From NCBI RefSeq assembly GCF_004923315.1, contig NZ_CP039651.1, positions 124,001 to 188,000 on the forward strand: a stretch of 64,000 nucleotides of DNA, given 5' to 3'. Shown piece after piece: positions 33,717 through 42,291 of the stretch (the stretch's first letter is position 1; each line of letters begins with the position of its first letter). The notes under the pieces are model-generated. The model ran no database searches. It was not told where the DNA came from and saw only the letters and a list, made by a program, of their open reading frames with translations. Both the position numbers and the translations under genes were made by a program. The stretch comes from Azospirillum sp. TSA2s. GTDB lineage: Bacteria; Pseudomonadota; Alphaproteobacteria; Azospirillales; Azospirillaceae.

Positions 33717-34187
33717 TCAGGTTGCCGTCTGGGCCTGCCGCACGGCCCCGGTGATGTCGATGGCGCTTGGCGAGGCCAACCCGTCGGCGTAGCGGACACA
33801 GCGGTTCTTGCTGCCCGCGGCCAGTTCGCAGATCCGATCGTGCGGGCAAAGGTAGGCGCCGACTACGGAGAACGTCTGGTCGAAGACTAGGTGGAGGAAA
33901 TAGTCGAAATGGCCGGCCTTCACTACTGGAACCTGAGCGCGGTCCTCGCGCCGGCCGTCGAGCGGGTAGCGACGTGAGCGCACCTCGATCCGCCCGTAGA
34001 CCTCATGGTGGAGGTCGTATCCCTTGTTGACCCCGTTGGCCAGCTTGCGCGCCCCTAGGGCCTGGGCGACGAGCTGGGCGGCATACTGACCCTGGTCTTT
34101 CACACCAAAGTGTTCCCAGAGCTGCTGCTCAACGGCGGCGAGCTGGCGGAAGAGGGCAGACATGCGGGGGGTGTTCGTCGTCTCCAT
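33717..34187 (-). CDS. hypothetical protein, possible nuclease-like fold
   Basis: 156 residues from ATG 34187 with GGAGTAA 7 bases upstream. The centre contains YDLHHEVYGRIEVRSRRYPL and AGHFDYFLHLVFDQTFSVVG. A Glu followed by a basic strand and the FDYFLHLVFD strand are reminiscent of restriction-endonuclease-like folds, but this is weak. It is the downstream gene of the leftward group 34527-34237. Confidence 0.55.
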   Translation of the reverse strand: METTNTPRMSALFRQLAAVEQQLWEHFGVKDQGQYAAQLVAQALGARKLANGVNKGYDLHHEVYGRIEVRSRRYPLDGRREDRAQVPVVKAGHFDYFLHLVFDQTFSVVGAYLCPHDRICELAAGSKNRCVRYADGLASPSAIDITGAVRQAQTAT

Positions 34188-34236
34188 GACGGCGTTACTC
34201 CATGTCGGGATTGAACGGTGAGGAACGTGCGGCGCG

Positions 34237-34527
34237 TTAAGGCCGCTTGAAGCGGAAGCGGCGGTGCGCCACCGTAATGATCCGGCCGTTGTCGTCGACG
34301 ACGGCGTAGCAGGCGAGCGCCTTGGCGCAGCGGCGGAGCGCCTGCGAGCCCAGATCACGGCATAGGCGCTGGCGGGCGGACTTGTCGAAGAAGAGAACGT
34401 CGCCGCCGCGCCGGCGCATCTCAGAGCCATACTCCCAGAGTACCTCCACCACATCGGGCGGAATCGCTCGCTGCTGGGACCGGTCAGAAGCGTGCTTGGA
34501 CAAATCGAAGGCCACGGTCCCCTCCAC
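34237..34527 (-). CDS. DUF4258-like (RelE/ParE-fold) protein
   Basis: 96 residues. The N-terminal LSKHASDRSQQRAIPPDVVE and the C-terminal AVVDDNGRIITVAHR match the pattern of DUF4258 proteins, distant relatives of RelE-type toxins. A second, separate DUF4258-like gene is at 39180. No obvious antitoxin gene lies next to it. It starts just 2 bases after the upstream gene ends, so the two are co-transcribed. Confidence 0.6.
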   Translation of the reverse strand: MEGTVAFDLSKHASDRSQQRAIPPDVVEVLWEYGSEMRRRGGDVLFFDKSARQRLCRDLGSQALRRCAKALACYAVVDDNGRIITVAHRRFRFKRP

Positions 34528-34529
34528 CG

Positions 34530-35459
34530 TCAGCGTCCAAGCCGAACGACGGAGGCGGCCAAGGCGTCAGGATCGAGGCCGAGCAGGCCCGCCAGCTTTC
34601 GTGCCTTCGTTTCCTCCTTGGTGGGGCCGTGCTTGATCCAGCCCTCCACCTCGCCAACCATCCAGCCAAGACGTTTGGCGAGGTAATTGGTCGGGCCGAT
34701 GTTCGACCAGCCGAGAATGCCGAGGACCATACCGAGGTGGTGGCGGTCTACCGGGCTGGCGACAGCCTTCTGGAACACGCCCGGGTCGAGCGGCACCGGC
34801 CGGAACATGCGCCGGCCGATCAGCCAGCCGAACGCTTCGAAGCCATCGACTTGAACAAGACGGCTCATTCCGAGCGGGTGGGGAACGGACCGCAGAGGGG
34901 TGCGACTGGCCGGGCCTACCTTGTTCCGCACCGAGCGTTCGTCCATCTGCGCAATCGCAGCGATCTCGGCCACGGTCAGGGCCCAACACCGCCTGGAGCC
35001 CTCGTCGATGTCCCCATCCGCAATTGAGCGCGTCATGAACGCAATGGTGCTGCGCGCCCAGCCAGCGCTGTGCAAGCGACGCAGTCGCTCCTTGGTTCGG
35101 GGCAGATTGACCGGCTCGCCTGGGAACTCGCTGGGAAGGGCTCCGATGAGACCTTCCAGCATTAGCAAGTCGCCGCCGAGCGCGTCCAACTTCATGCCCA
35201 GCTTCGGTTCAAAGCAGACGTGGTAGAGGCGCTCCATCGCTTGGGCAGCCTCCAGAGACGTGAGATCAAGCGCTTCTGGTTCCATGTTGTCGAGGTAGGA
35301 CAGCCCCTGTGGTGCGCCCACCAGTTGCTCAGCCAGATCAGAGCGTCCAATCAGGTGGATCAGGTCGCCCATGGCCAATATCGCGGTGGCGAGGTCCTGG
35401 CGCAGTTCCGACAGGGTCAGTAGGCTGCCCATGGTCTTGCCGTAGCTGGGATCGTTCAT
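34530..35459 (-). CDS. hypothetical protein with HTH-like segment
   Basis: 309 residues from ATG 35459, preceded by GAGG at 6 bases; ATG 35465 is close upstream. The N-terminal half is helical. An HTH-like segment occurs at about 187-215 (LTVAEIAAIAQMDERSVRNK), and the C-terminus has another possible one (NYLAKRLGWMVGEVEGWIKH). It is divergent from the cytosine methyltransferase at 35742 across a region with direct repeats, so it may be a regulator of that gene. Family not recognised. Confidence 0.6.
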   Translation of the reverse strand: MNDPSYGKTMGSLLTLSELRQDLATAILAMGDLIHLIGRSDLAEQLVGAPQGLSYLDNMEPEALDLTSLEAAQAMERLYHVCFEPKLGMKLDALGGDLLMLEGLIGALPSEFPGEPVNLPRTKERLRRLHSAGWARSTIAFMTRSIADGDIDEGSRRCWALTVAEIAAIAQMDERSVRNKVGPASRTPLRSVPHPLGMSRLVQVDGFEAFGWLIGRRMFRPVPLDPGVFQKAVASPVDRHHLGMVLGILGWSNIGPTNYLAKRLGWMVGEVEGWIKHGPTKEETKARKLAGLLGLDPDALAASVVRLGR

Positions 35460-35656
35460 AGCCATCCTCGTTGAGAGCGTGCGGCGGGGTGGTGCCTGCC
35501 CAAAGTATCGGTAAAACACCGGGAATTCGGAACAGAGAACAGTGATAGCGCGAGCATCATCATTGTTCTTGGTTTGATCCTGTGTCTTTGTCAGACGGGG
35601 CGCACTCTCCGTCCGATGCTGACGCCAGTCGTCGCCATTGGCCAGACGCTGCGTTA

Positions 35657-35697
35657 TGCGCTCTGTACGATTTTGTGCTTGCTGCGCTCTGTACGAT
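35657..35697. promoter_or_regulatory. two direct repeats TGCGCTCTGTACGAT in divergent promoter region
   Basis: Identical 15-bp words at 35657-35671 and 35683-35697 (26 bp apart) lie between the divergent genes at 35459 and 35742. The second extends to TACGATATGG. A close match, CTCTGTACGATATGG (51356-51370), precedes the DndC-like gene. Probable operator or promoter element shared by the two loci. Confidence 0.6.
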
Positions 35698-35741
35698 ATG
35701 GCAGGATTTGGACCATCCCCACACCGCATCGGTTCCCCATC

Positions 35742-37217
35742 ATGCACATCGCCCACGCCCGCATTGGCTGCAACAAGGGTAAGTCCCGCCTCTGGCTTGA
35801 GGGACCGCGCTTATCGCTTGTTGCTTTTGAGCCCGGCTCTCGCTTTCACCTCCGCACCGACGCCGCGGGACGCAAGATCGTCCTCGAACTGCGCCCGGAC
35901 GGTGAGCGCATGGTCAGCAGCCGCACCCGCCGTTCGGGCGGCGTGATCCGCCCTATCATCGACCTTGCAGGTGCCATTCTGGATCGTGTGTTCGGGGCCG
36001 CGGAGAAGGTCCGCGTCATCTACCGCGAGCGCGAGATCGAGGTGACGCTGCCGCCGCTGGCAGTGGCTCAGGCGCAACGCGAAGCGGACCTGCGGGATCG
36101 GCTCGGCGCTGGCCGCCCCTTGTCGGTCGGAACCCTGTGCATCGGCGCCGGCATCATCGACCATGCCGTCCATGCCGGCTTGCACGAGGCGGGTATCGCG
36201 ACTGAGGCGGCGCTGGCTGTCGACATCGATCCTGAGGGGCTGGACGTGGCGGTCACCGCCAATCCGGCGACTAAGGGCTGCCGGATGAGCATTGAGGCCA
36301 GCATCGACGAGATCGAGCCCGAGATCATGCCCAAGCTGTCCGTCCTCCTGGCCGGGCTGCCGTGCACCGCGGCGAGTGTCGCCGGGCGGGCACGCAAGCG
36401 CTTGACCATGCCGGAAGCGGACGAGCAGGCGGGGCACCTTTGCCACGCATACCTCACGCTGCTGCGCGCGTCGGAGGCGCCGATCACGGCGATCGAGAAC
36501 GTCCCCCAGTACGCCTCGACGGCCTCCGCCGCAATCATTCGCACGCAACTCAAGCGCCTCGGCTACAGGGTTTTTGAAGTGCCGCTCGTCGGGTCGGAAT
36601 TTGGCGCTATCGAAGCCCGTCGGCGTTGGACGCTGATCGGCATCAGCGAGGGACTGGCGCCGGATACCTTCGAGGTGCCAGCGCAACCCGGCTCCGCCAC
36701 CCGGCTGGGGGACATCCTTGAAGACGTGCCCCCGGGCGATCCGCGTTGGCAGGATCATGCCTATCTGGATCGGCACGCTGAGGCGCAGGCGACCAAGGGG
36801 AACAGCTTCAAGCGCAACATCGTGACCGCCGACAACACCACCATCGGCACGATCGGCCGGTCGTACTGGAAGCACCGGACCAGCGAGCCGTCCCTGCAGG
36901 CCCCCCACGACGCTTCGCTCTCCCGCCTGCTGACGCCGGCGGAGCACGCCCGGGTCAAGTCGATCCCGGATGACCTCGCCGCTGCGATCATCAACGGCCG
37001 CTCCGCCACCGCCGCGCATGAACTGCTAGGGCAGGGCGCTGTGTGGAGTTGTTTCCACGCCCTGGGGCGCGCCCTTGGAAAGGTGCTCGCTCCGCTCACC
37101 GGGAGCAACGTAGTGCCGCTTCCGTCGCGCACATCTGCTGCAGTTCTCCCGCTCCGCCGCCCATCCCGCTCCTGCAAGCACGCTGCCGACTTCGGCCAGC
37201 TTGCGCTCGCTCTGTGA
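35742..37217 (+). CDS. C5-cytosine DNA methyltransferase
   Basis: 491 residues from ATG 35742. An N-terminal extension of about 125 residues precedes the catalytic domain. Motif I is LCIGAGIIDHAVHAG, the catalytic Cys208 lies in GLPCTAAS (motif IV), ENV at 252-254 (motif VI) and a RRRW motif VIII. No partner restriction gene is adjacent, so it is probably an orphan enzyme modifying plasmid or host DNA. The C-terminus ends in GQLALAL, which fits a hexameric sliding-clamp-binding motif. It is followed 11 bases later by a gene with a similar tail. Confidence 0.85.
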   Translation: MHIAHARIGCNKGKSRLWLEGPRLSLVAFEPGSRFHLRTDAAGRKIVLELRPDGERMVSSRTRRSGGVIRPIIDLAGAILDRVFGAAEKVRVIYREREIEVTLPPLAVAQAQREADLRDRLGAGRPLSVGTLCIGAGIIDHAVHAGLHEAGIATEAALAVDIDPEGLDVAVTANPATKGCRMSIEASIDEIEPEIMPKLSVLLAGLPCTAASVAGRARKRLTMPEADEQAGHLCHAYLTLLRASEAPITAIENVPQYASTASAAIIRTQLKRLGYRVFEVPLVGSEFGAIEARRRWTLIGISEGLAPDTFEVPAQPGSATRLGDILEDVPPGDPRWQDHAYLDRHAEAQATKGNSFKRNIVTADNTTIGTIGRSYWKHRTSEPSLQAPHDASLSRLLTPAEHARVKSIPDDLAAAIINGRSATAAHELLGQGAVWSCFHALGRALGKVLAPLTGSNVVPLPSRTSAAVLPLRRPSRSCKHAADFGQLALAL

Positions 37218-37228
37218 GGGAGGCGGTA

Positions 37229-37738
37229 ATGCGGTTCTTCCCAAATTCCTTCTCCGACGCTGGTTGGAAGACCGTCCGAGAAGCCTGTGCAAGGCTCGGG
37301 CTCCCTGGCGCCGAGGCGCTCTACGAGCAACTGGAGCGCGGCGTGAGGTGCCTTCAAGAGCGGCTCGACGGCACAACTGGGTGCCGCGTCAGCCTCACCC
37401 TCCCTTGGCCGACGGCTGGCCGCTGGTGCCTCTTCATGAGCTTTTCCGACCCCATCCTGCCAGCCAGCGAGATGGTGATGGTGGCGCTGGATGACGTGCT
37501 GGAGGGCAGCACGAGCCTCGTCGACCATCTCGTGTCCCTAAGCGAGACCATTCAACGGGCCGCACATCCCGCTCCGGTCTCTCCGACCTGCGCCGCGCCG
37601 GCCACGACTGACCACGCGCCACCGAGGGCCCCGCGGCGCGCGCAGGGTGCCGTCCGGCCGGAACCGCGCCCGGCGTCGGCGGTGCAGCCCCACATGGCTT
37701 CGGTGGTCACCACCGGCCAGTTCGCTCTTGCTCTTTGA
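37229..37738 (+). CDS. hypothetical protein with clamp-motif-like tail
   Basis: 169 residues. The N-terminal 110 residues look like one alpha/beta domain (WKTVREACARLGLPGAEALY, GRWCLFMSFSDPILPASEMV). A proline/arginine-rich linker follows (APPRAPRRAQG). The last residues, TTGQFALAL, nearly repeat the end of the upstream methyltransferase. It lies between two methyltransferase genes with gaps of 11 bases on either side. Possible accessory of the modification system; no family recognised. Confidence 0.65.
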   Translation: MRFFPNSFSDAGWKTVREACARLGLPGAEALYEQLERGVRCLQERLDGTTGCRVSLTLPWPTAGRWCLFMSFSDPILPASEMVMVALDDVLEGSTSLVDHLVSLSETIQRAAHPAPVSPTCAAPATTDHAPPRAPRRAQGAVRPEPRPASAVQPHMASVVTTGQFALAL

Positions 37739-37749
37739 GGAACGGAAGC

Positions 37750-38949
37750 ATGACCAACCGCACTCGACAGAGCCAGCTTCTGCTTCCATTGCTGGAGGTC
37801 CTTGACGACGCTCCCAAGGGGCTCACGGCGGCGGAGGCGGTGACCGCCGTCGCCGACCGGTTGAAGCTCTCCGAGGAGCAGCGTCGCGAGACCGTGCAAC
37901 TGCCATCCGGCACCTACCGCGCCTTCGACCGGGATGTACGGTGGTGCCGCCAGAAGGCACTCCTGGCCGGACACTTGGATGGATCGGTTCGGAACTTCTG
38001 GCGTCTCACTGCGAAAGGGAAGAAGGACCTCCGCTTCGCTATGCCCGGCATCGTGGTCACCGTCTACGAGACGGAAAATGGCGCAGCGGTATGGGCGCAG
38101 GCCGAGAGCGCGTTCGGCCACATCGAGGATCAATCGCTCAACCTGATCTTCACGAGCCCCCCATATCCGATCCTGACAACGAAGGACTACCAGACGGCTG
38201 AAGACGTCGGTTCGTATCTGGATTGGATGACTGGCCTTGCCAGGGAGTTTCACCGCTGCCTGACACCCGACGGCTCGCTGGTCCTGAACCTCGGCGACGC
38301 GTGGCAACCCGGAAGGCCGGCCCTCAGCCTGTATCAAGAGCGCCTTATCCTGAAGCTGGTGGACGACCTGGGCTTCCACGTTGCCCAGCGCTGCCACTGG
38401 CACAATCCGGCCGCCCTGCCGTCGCCGGCGCAGTGGGTCACGGTCAAGCGAGTTCGGCTTGCGCAGAAGGTCGAGAGCCTCTGGTGGTTGTCGCGGTCAG
38501 AAAGCCCTAAGGCCAACAACCGGCACTGCCTCCAGCCGTACAGCGAAGCCATGCAGAAGCGCTTGGCACAAGGTGGCGAGAGGGGCGCAGTGCGGCCGTC
38601 GGGGCATGTACTGGCCCAAGGTGCCTTCGGAGCCGACAACGGGGGCAGTATCATGTCGAATCTCGTGATCGCCCCCAACACCGCCTCGAACAGCGCCTAC
38701 CAGCGCTACTGCCGCGACCACGGACTGCCGGCACACCCGGCTCGCTTTCCCGAGGCGATCGTCGAGCCTTTCATCAAGCTCACCACAGAGCCCGGTGACA
38801 CGGTGTGCGACCCATTCGCGGGCAGTCTTACGACCGCGGCCGTCGCGGAACGCCTGCAGCGTCGGTGGATCGCCATCGAACAGAGCCTGACCTACCTGCG
38901 GGGAGGCGTTGGCCGGTTCGAGCCCGATGGGCTGCAGTCGGTCGCGTGA
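37750..38949 (+). CDS. beta-group amino DNA methyltransferase with Mrr-N-like domain
   Basis: 399 residues. The N-terminal 110 residues resemble the Mrr_N/winged-helix domain (LLLPLLEVLDDAPKGLTAAE, WRLTAKGKKDLR). The catalytic motif IV TSPPYP comes first, and the SAM-binding motif I DPFAGSLTTAAVAE comes near the C-terminus, the beta-class order. S/T-PPY is typical of N4-cytosine and some N6-adenine enzymes. Start ATG 37750 follows GAGGAACGGAAGC. No cognate nuclease is visible. Confidence 0.85.
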   Translation: MTNRTRQSQLLLPLLEVLDDAPKGLTAAEAVTAVADRLKLSEEQRRETVQLPSGTYRAFDRDVRWCRQKALLAGHLDGSVRNFWRLTAKGKKDLRFAMPGIVVTVYETENGAAVWAQAESAFGHIEDQSLNLIFTSPPYPILTTKDYQTAEDVGSYLDWMTGLAREFHRCLTPDGSLVLNLGDAWQPGRPALSLYQERLILKLVDDLGFHVAQRCHWHNPAALPSPAQWVTVKRVRLAQKVESLWWLSRSESPKANNRHCLQPYSEAMQKRLAQGGERGAVRPSGHVLAQGAFGADNGGSIMSNLVIAPNTASNSAYQRYCRDHGLPAHPARFPEAIVEPFIKLTTEPGDTVCDPFAGSLTTAAVAERLQRRWIAIEQSLTYLRGGVGRFEPDGLQSVA

Positions 38950-38962
38950 AACGGAGAAGACC

Positions 38963-39196
38963 ATGAGAGGTTTCGGCATCCTGAACGGTCCGCGCTCTCG
39001 AGTGTCTGTCTCTGACGACAGCGCGCGTTGCCCAACCTTCCCGTGGCTCCTCGTCAATTCCGGTTACGGGGGCGCTCTGAAGCGCCGCTACGCCGACCCG
39101 GGCATCGCTGAACAGCGAGCCCGCCGACTGGCGCACACCCTGCGCGCCGATGGAGCCTCCGTCATCATGGAGATCGCCCATGCTGCCCGCTCATAA
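38963..39196 (+). CDS. hypothetical 77-residue protein
   Basis: Sequence MRGFGILNGPRSRVSVSDDS... with a helix-rich C-terminus (GIAEQRARRLAHTLRADGAS). It starts 13 bases after the methyltransferase stop with GGAGAAGACC as ribosome site. Its 3' end overlaps the DUF4258-like start by 17 bases, so translation is coupled. Unknown function. Confidence 0.6.
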   Translation: MRGFGILNGPRSRVSVSDDSARCPTFPWLLVNSGYGGALKRRYADPGIAEQRARRLAHTLRADGASVIMEIAHAARS

Positions 39197-39599
39197 TACG
39201 CGGTCCCAGACTACCGTTCCGAGCTTCGTTCTGCCGCGGCCGCAAAAGCCGTCGACGCCGGCGCAGGTCCTCCTGTTCCGGCGGCCGATCCGATGGTCAG
39301 CGCCGCGTCTGGACGATCTGGCGCGTCTCGCCGTCGATCTTTTGCGGGAGGAGAAAGTGATCTTTACGGCCCATGCCTACAGCGACCGAATGTCGGAGCG
39401 CGACATTGCTCAGCGCGAGGCCCTGGAGATTATCTCCAAGGGCATGCCCTACAAGGTCGAGCCCGGCGCGGCCGACGGTGAATGGCGGGTGAACTTCAGC
39501 CGGCGCGTGGGCGGCCGGGACGCGGCCGTGGCCGTGAGCCTGACGCAGGGGCCCTCTCCGGCGAAGGTGGTCACCGTCATGTGGCTCGATCGCCGATAG
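39180..39599 (+). CDS. DUF4258-like protein
   Basis: 139 residues from ATG 39180. The domain is in the C-terminal 90 residues: IFTAHAYSDRMSERDIAQRE, ALEIISKGMPYKVEPG, and WRVNFSRRVGGRDAAVAVSL ending VVTVMWLDRR. The T-x-H-A...R-x-x-E-R-x-I pattern is that of DUF4258, a RelE-like fold. Proline-rich N-terminus. It is the last gene of the 35742-39599 operon before palindrome E7. No antitoxin partner is identified. Confidence 0.7.
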   Translation: MLPAHNTRSQTTVPSFVLPRPQKPSTPAQVLLFRRPIRWSAPRLDDLARLAVDLLREEKVIFTAHAYSDRMSERDIAQREALEIISKGMPYKVEPGAADGEWRVNFSRRVGGRDAAVAVSLTQGPSPAKVVTVMWLDRR

Positions 39600-39638
39600 C
39601 TCATCCTCCTGGTTAGGCCGCTGGCCAGTCACACGACG

Positions 39639-39683
39639 CACGGTGCCGAAAGACGTCGAATCGCTGCGCCTTTCAGCGGCGCG
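39639..39683 (+). promoter_or_regulatory. palindromic operator E7, HD-GYP gene promoter
   Basis: GAAAG at 39648 and CTTTC at 39670 (offset 22), with an outer right arm GGCGCG. The -10-like TAGAGT (39703-39708) is at the standard distance, 25 bases before the TTG start at 39734. Confidence 0.75.
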
Positions 39684-39733
39684 CTGGTGTCGGCCGCGCT
39701 GCTAGAGTCCCCTCCAAACACAAGGGGGGTACC

Positions 39734-40369
39734 TTGAGACAATCGGCATCCACGCTTCGCCGCGTCGACGTCAGCGAGCCGGCAGCGGCGATGAGCCTGA
39801 GGCACACCATTGCGCAAGCCCAGGAATTGTTCGGGGAGGATACCGCTGGGGTGGGCGCCTACAATGAGCGCGTAGGAATGTTGGTCGAGGCCTTTGGCGT
39901 TCATGTCGGACTCAGCATTGAGACCGCCCAGCGCTGGGCCCGTGCGGCATGTCTTCACGATGTCGGCAAGCTCTGGGTTCCGGCCGGGATCCTGCTGAAA
40001 GGTGGCCCCCTTTCCGTCGATGAACGTCATGTGATGAAGCAGCACACCCTTATGGGATACCTGCGTCTGCAGCCCGTGTGTGAGGTGGCGGCGGCCATGG
40101 CGCTCTCCCATCACGAGAACTTTGACGGAAGCGGTTACCCCTTCAATCTGGTCGGCTCAGACATTCCGTTTGCCGGCTGCCTCGTGAGGCTGCTGGACGT
40201 GTACGACGCCCTGCGGTCGCTCCGGCCCTATAAGCCAGCGCTGAGCCATGATGAGGCCGTCGCTATCATGCTCCGCGGGGACGAGCGGGTCCGACCGACG
40301 ATGTTTGATCCACGACTCCTGCACTGCTTCGAGCAGTATCATCGCCTAATAGAGGCCCGCTACGGCTGA
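39734..40369 (+). CDS. HD-GYP-type phosphohydrolase domain protein
   Basis: 211 residues, start TTG 39734 with AAGGGGGG 4 bases upstream. The HD motif is in ACLHDVGKLWVPAGILLKGG, followed by HTLMGYLRL, then LSHHENFDGSGYPFNLVGSD and RLLDVYDALRSLRPYKPALS. This is the HD-GYP order, although the GYP triad appears only as SGYP. Such domains hydrolyse cyclic di-GMP or related nucleotides. There is no receiver domain, so activity is not phosphorelay-gated here. Promoter E7 places it in the predicted FlhDC-like regulon. Confidence 0.8.
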   Translation: MRQSASTLRRVDVSEPAAAMSLRHTIAQAQELFGEDTAGVGAYNERVGMLVEAFGVHVGLSIETAQRWARAACLHDVGKLWVPAGILLKGGPLSVDERHVMKQHTLMGYLRLQPVCEVAAAMALSHHENFDGSGYPFNLVGSDIPFAGCLVRLLDVYDALRSLRPYKPALSHDEAVAIMLRGDERVRPTMFDPRLLHCFEQYHRLIEARYG

Positions 40370-40455
40370 AGAGGGTGACAAGCCGCCGCACGCGAGTACC
40401 GCCGTGTTCTGTGATGTGCTTGTTGTTGCTAGGCTGCACTCGAGGAGGGGACAGA

Positions 40456-40653
40456 ATGACATCCCATGCGTCGATAGCAAGGATGTTCACGCGGGTGTGT
40501 TTGGTAATGTCGATATCCTCTATCACCGCAACTGCGCTCGCATATCTGGACGGCAATGAATTACTACTACCAGACTTCATATTGATCTCCGTTGTTCTCG
40601 TGGTTGTTACCGGCCTTTGCTTTTTCGAGTATCGGTGCGCGACGGCGCGGTAG
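40456..40653 (+). CDS. small two-helix membrane protein
   Basis: 65 residues from ATG 40456, after GAGGGGACAGA. Two hydrophobic segments: MFTRVCLVMSISSITATALA and FILISVVLVVVTGLCFFEYR. No family recognised. It follows the HD-GYP gene by 86 bases on the same strand and may be in the same transcript. Confidence 0.5.
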   Translation: MTSHASIARMFTRVCLVMSISSITATALAYLDGNELLLPDFILISVVLVVVTGLCFFEYRCATAR

Positions 40654-40870
40654 ACGCCTTTTTTCTCCCTCGCGGAAGGCAGGTACAGGCGGGCTGCAAT
40701 CGTTTCGGCTGACCATAAGCAGGGCGAACGCGGCGATGTGAACTGGCGCGCCTTCAGGACCTGAAAGCGCGAAGTGCCGCTTCCGAAAAAGGAACAACCG
40801 GTTCGGCTGCCCCAAATCCAAACACCTGCCGTCGGTGTTGAACACTGAAGCACCACGACGGGAGGGCGAC

Positions 40871-41185
40871 ATGCGGTCGATGCTCATGACAACCATCGCT
40901 GCAGCACTGGTGGTGGCCTCCCACGGCGGCGCCGGCGCCGAGAGCGGAGGCAACGCCGAGGCTGGACTGATCTGCTTTCAGAACGGCCGCGTCATCCTGG
41001 CACTCGACGTTGTGACGGACTTCGAGATCCAGGAAACGCCCAGCGGGCGCCGGTATGTCGGCCGCTGGGTGCGCAGTACCTACGCGGCCCCGGAGCCGTT
41101 CAGGATCGATGCGGGAAGCGACACCACCTGCTTCTCGCACAGACCGGAGCGGGGGTTCTTCTTCAGCAGCGGTGCCGGTCGGTAG
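40871..41185 (+). CDS. small secreted protein
   Basis: 104 residues with a signal peptide (MRSMLMTTIAAALVVASHGG, cleavage near GAE) and two cysteines in the mature part (LICFQNG, DTTCFSHR), likely disulfide-bonded. Good ribosome site GGAGGGCGAC. It ends 8 bases before the E8 palindrome. Unknown function. Confidence 0.65.
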   Translation: MRSMLMTTIAAALVVASHGGAGAESGGNAEAGLICFQNGRVILALDVVTDFEIQETPSGRRYVGRWVRSTYAAPEPFRIDAGSDTTCFSHRPERGFFFSSGAGR

Positions 41186-41192
41186 GTCAGTT

Positions 41193-41237
41193 CCAACGGG
41201 TCGAAAGACGTGCAAAACCGTCGCCTTTCGGCCCTAT
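41193..41237 (+). promoter_or_regulatory. palindromic operator E8, cut from its -10 box by an IS
   Basis: GAAAG at 41202 and CTTTC at 41224 (offset 22). The IS21-family element begins at 41237. If the IS and one 7-bp duplication are removed, TACATT (now 44089-44094) falls at exactly the standard distance from CTTTC. The promoter is therefore split in this molecule. Confidence 0.8.
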
Positions 41238-41536
41238 TGCGGATACCGATTTATCCGGCCAGGGATTCCGATTTGGATCCGGCCACCTGTTCCGATTTGA
41301 TCCCGGCCACCTGTACCGATCGGATGTCGGCCAGGTGGGTGACGTCGCTTCAACAGGTCACGTGCTTCATCCCATGACGGGACATTTCTGGTCAAGGTTG
41401 TGCCGTTCGCAGCGGTCGTCCCCGCTTTCCACGGGAGGGTCCCAGGGGCGCCGCGGAGTGCCCTCCTCAGCTGACGCAGCGGCGCCCCTGGGAGGGGCCT
41501 GTGGGAAGTGGGGGCGAGCGCCGGGCGCCTGCGGGA

Positions 41537-42280
41537 TCAGTCGAAGTCCTTCGGCTGCTGGATTTTCCTCATCGACTCGCCCGTGAGGTCGATGCGATAC
41601 GCCGCGTGAACGATGCGATCCAATATGGCGTCGCCCAAGGTTGGACACCCGATCACCTGATGCCAGCGGTCCGTGGGGATTTGGCTGGTGATCAGCAGCG
41701 AGCCGCGCCCGTGGCGATCCTCCACGATCTCCAGCAGGTCACGCCGGTGATCCGCCGTCAGGGTTTCCGGTCCCCAGTCGTCGAGGATCAGCAGGTCAGT
41801 GCGCGCCAAGCTGGCCAGCAGCTTGGCGTAGCGCCCGTCGCCCCGGGCCAGATCGAGGGCGGCGAAGAGCCGGGGAACGCGCTGGTAGAGAACCGAGAAG
41901 TCTTCCCGGCAGGCTTTGTGGCCGAGCGCGCAGGCCAGCCAGCTTTTGCCGATGCCCGTTGGGCCGCAGAGGATCAGATGGCGGTGGTCGCGGATCCACT
42001 GGCAGGAGGCCAGCTTCAGGAACAGCGCCCGGTCGAGGCCACGGCCTGCCCGGTAATCGACGTCCTCGATGGCCGCCTCCTGGCGTAACTTGGCGCGTTT
42101 GACCCGCGCCTCGAAGCGCTTCTGCTGGCGCCCCGTGGTCTCGTAGTCGAGCAGCAGTCCCAGCCATTCCGCGTGCGACAGGGTGGCGGCGGCCGGATCG
42201 GCCTCCAGCGCCTTGAAGCCCTTGATGCAGCCGTGCAGGCCCAGGGTGTAGAGGGTGTCCAGGGTGGGGTGGTTCAGCAT
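41537..42280 (-). CDS. istB: IstB-like AAA+ ATPase of IS21 copy 2
   Basis: 247 residues from ATG 42280. Walker A CGPTGIGKSWLA, Walker B DLLILDDWGPETL, and the arginine-containing sensor region LITSQIPTDRWHQVIG, followed by DAILDRIVHAAYRIDLTG. IstB selects target DNA and activates IstA. Downstream of istA with an 11-bp gap. The 300 bp between its end and the IS end is non-coding, with GC-rich hairpins similar to those behind istB of copy 1. Confidence 0.93.
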   Translation of the reverse strand: MLNHPTLDTLYTLGLHGCIKGFKALEADPAAATLSHAEWLGLLLDYETTGRQQKRFEARVKRAKLRQEAAIEDVDYRAGRGLDRALFLKLASCQWIRDHRHLILCGPTGIGKSWLACALGHKACREDFSVLYQRVPRLFAALDLARGDGRYAKLLASLARTDLLILDDWGPETLTADHRRDLLEIVEDRHGRGSLLITSQIPTDRWHQVIGCPTLGDAILDRIVHAAYRIDLTGESMRKIQQPKDFD

Positions 42281-42291
42281 GGCTGACGTCC

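Noticed and set aside
37770..37800. QLLLPL near the N-terminus of the 37750 methyltransferase as a clamp motif
   Set aside because: Leu/Pro at this position is normal in Mrr_N-type domains, so the match is probably structural rather than a clamp peptide.
40719..40795. Possible eleventh E palindrome (CGCGCC...GAAAGCGCG...CTTCC)
   Set aside because: The 22-bp GAAAG/CTTTC offset and the -10 box at the standard distance are both absent.
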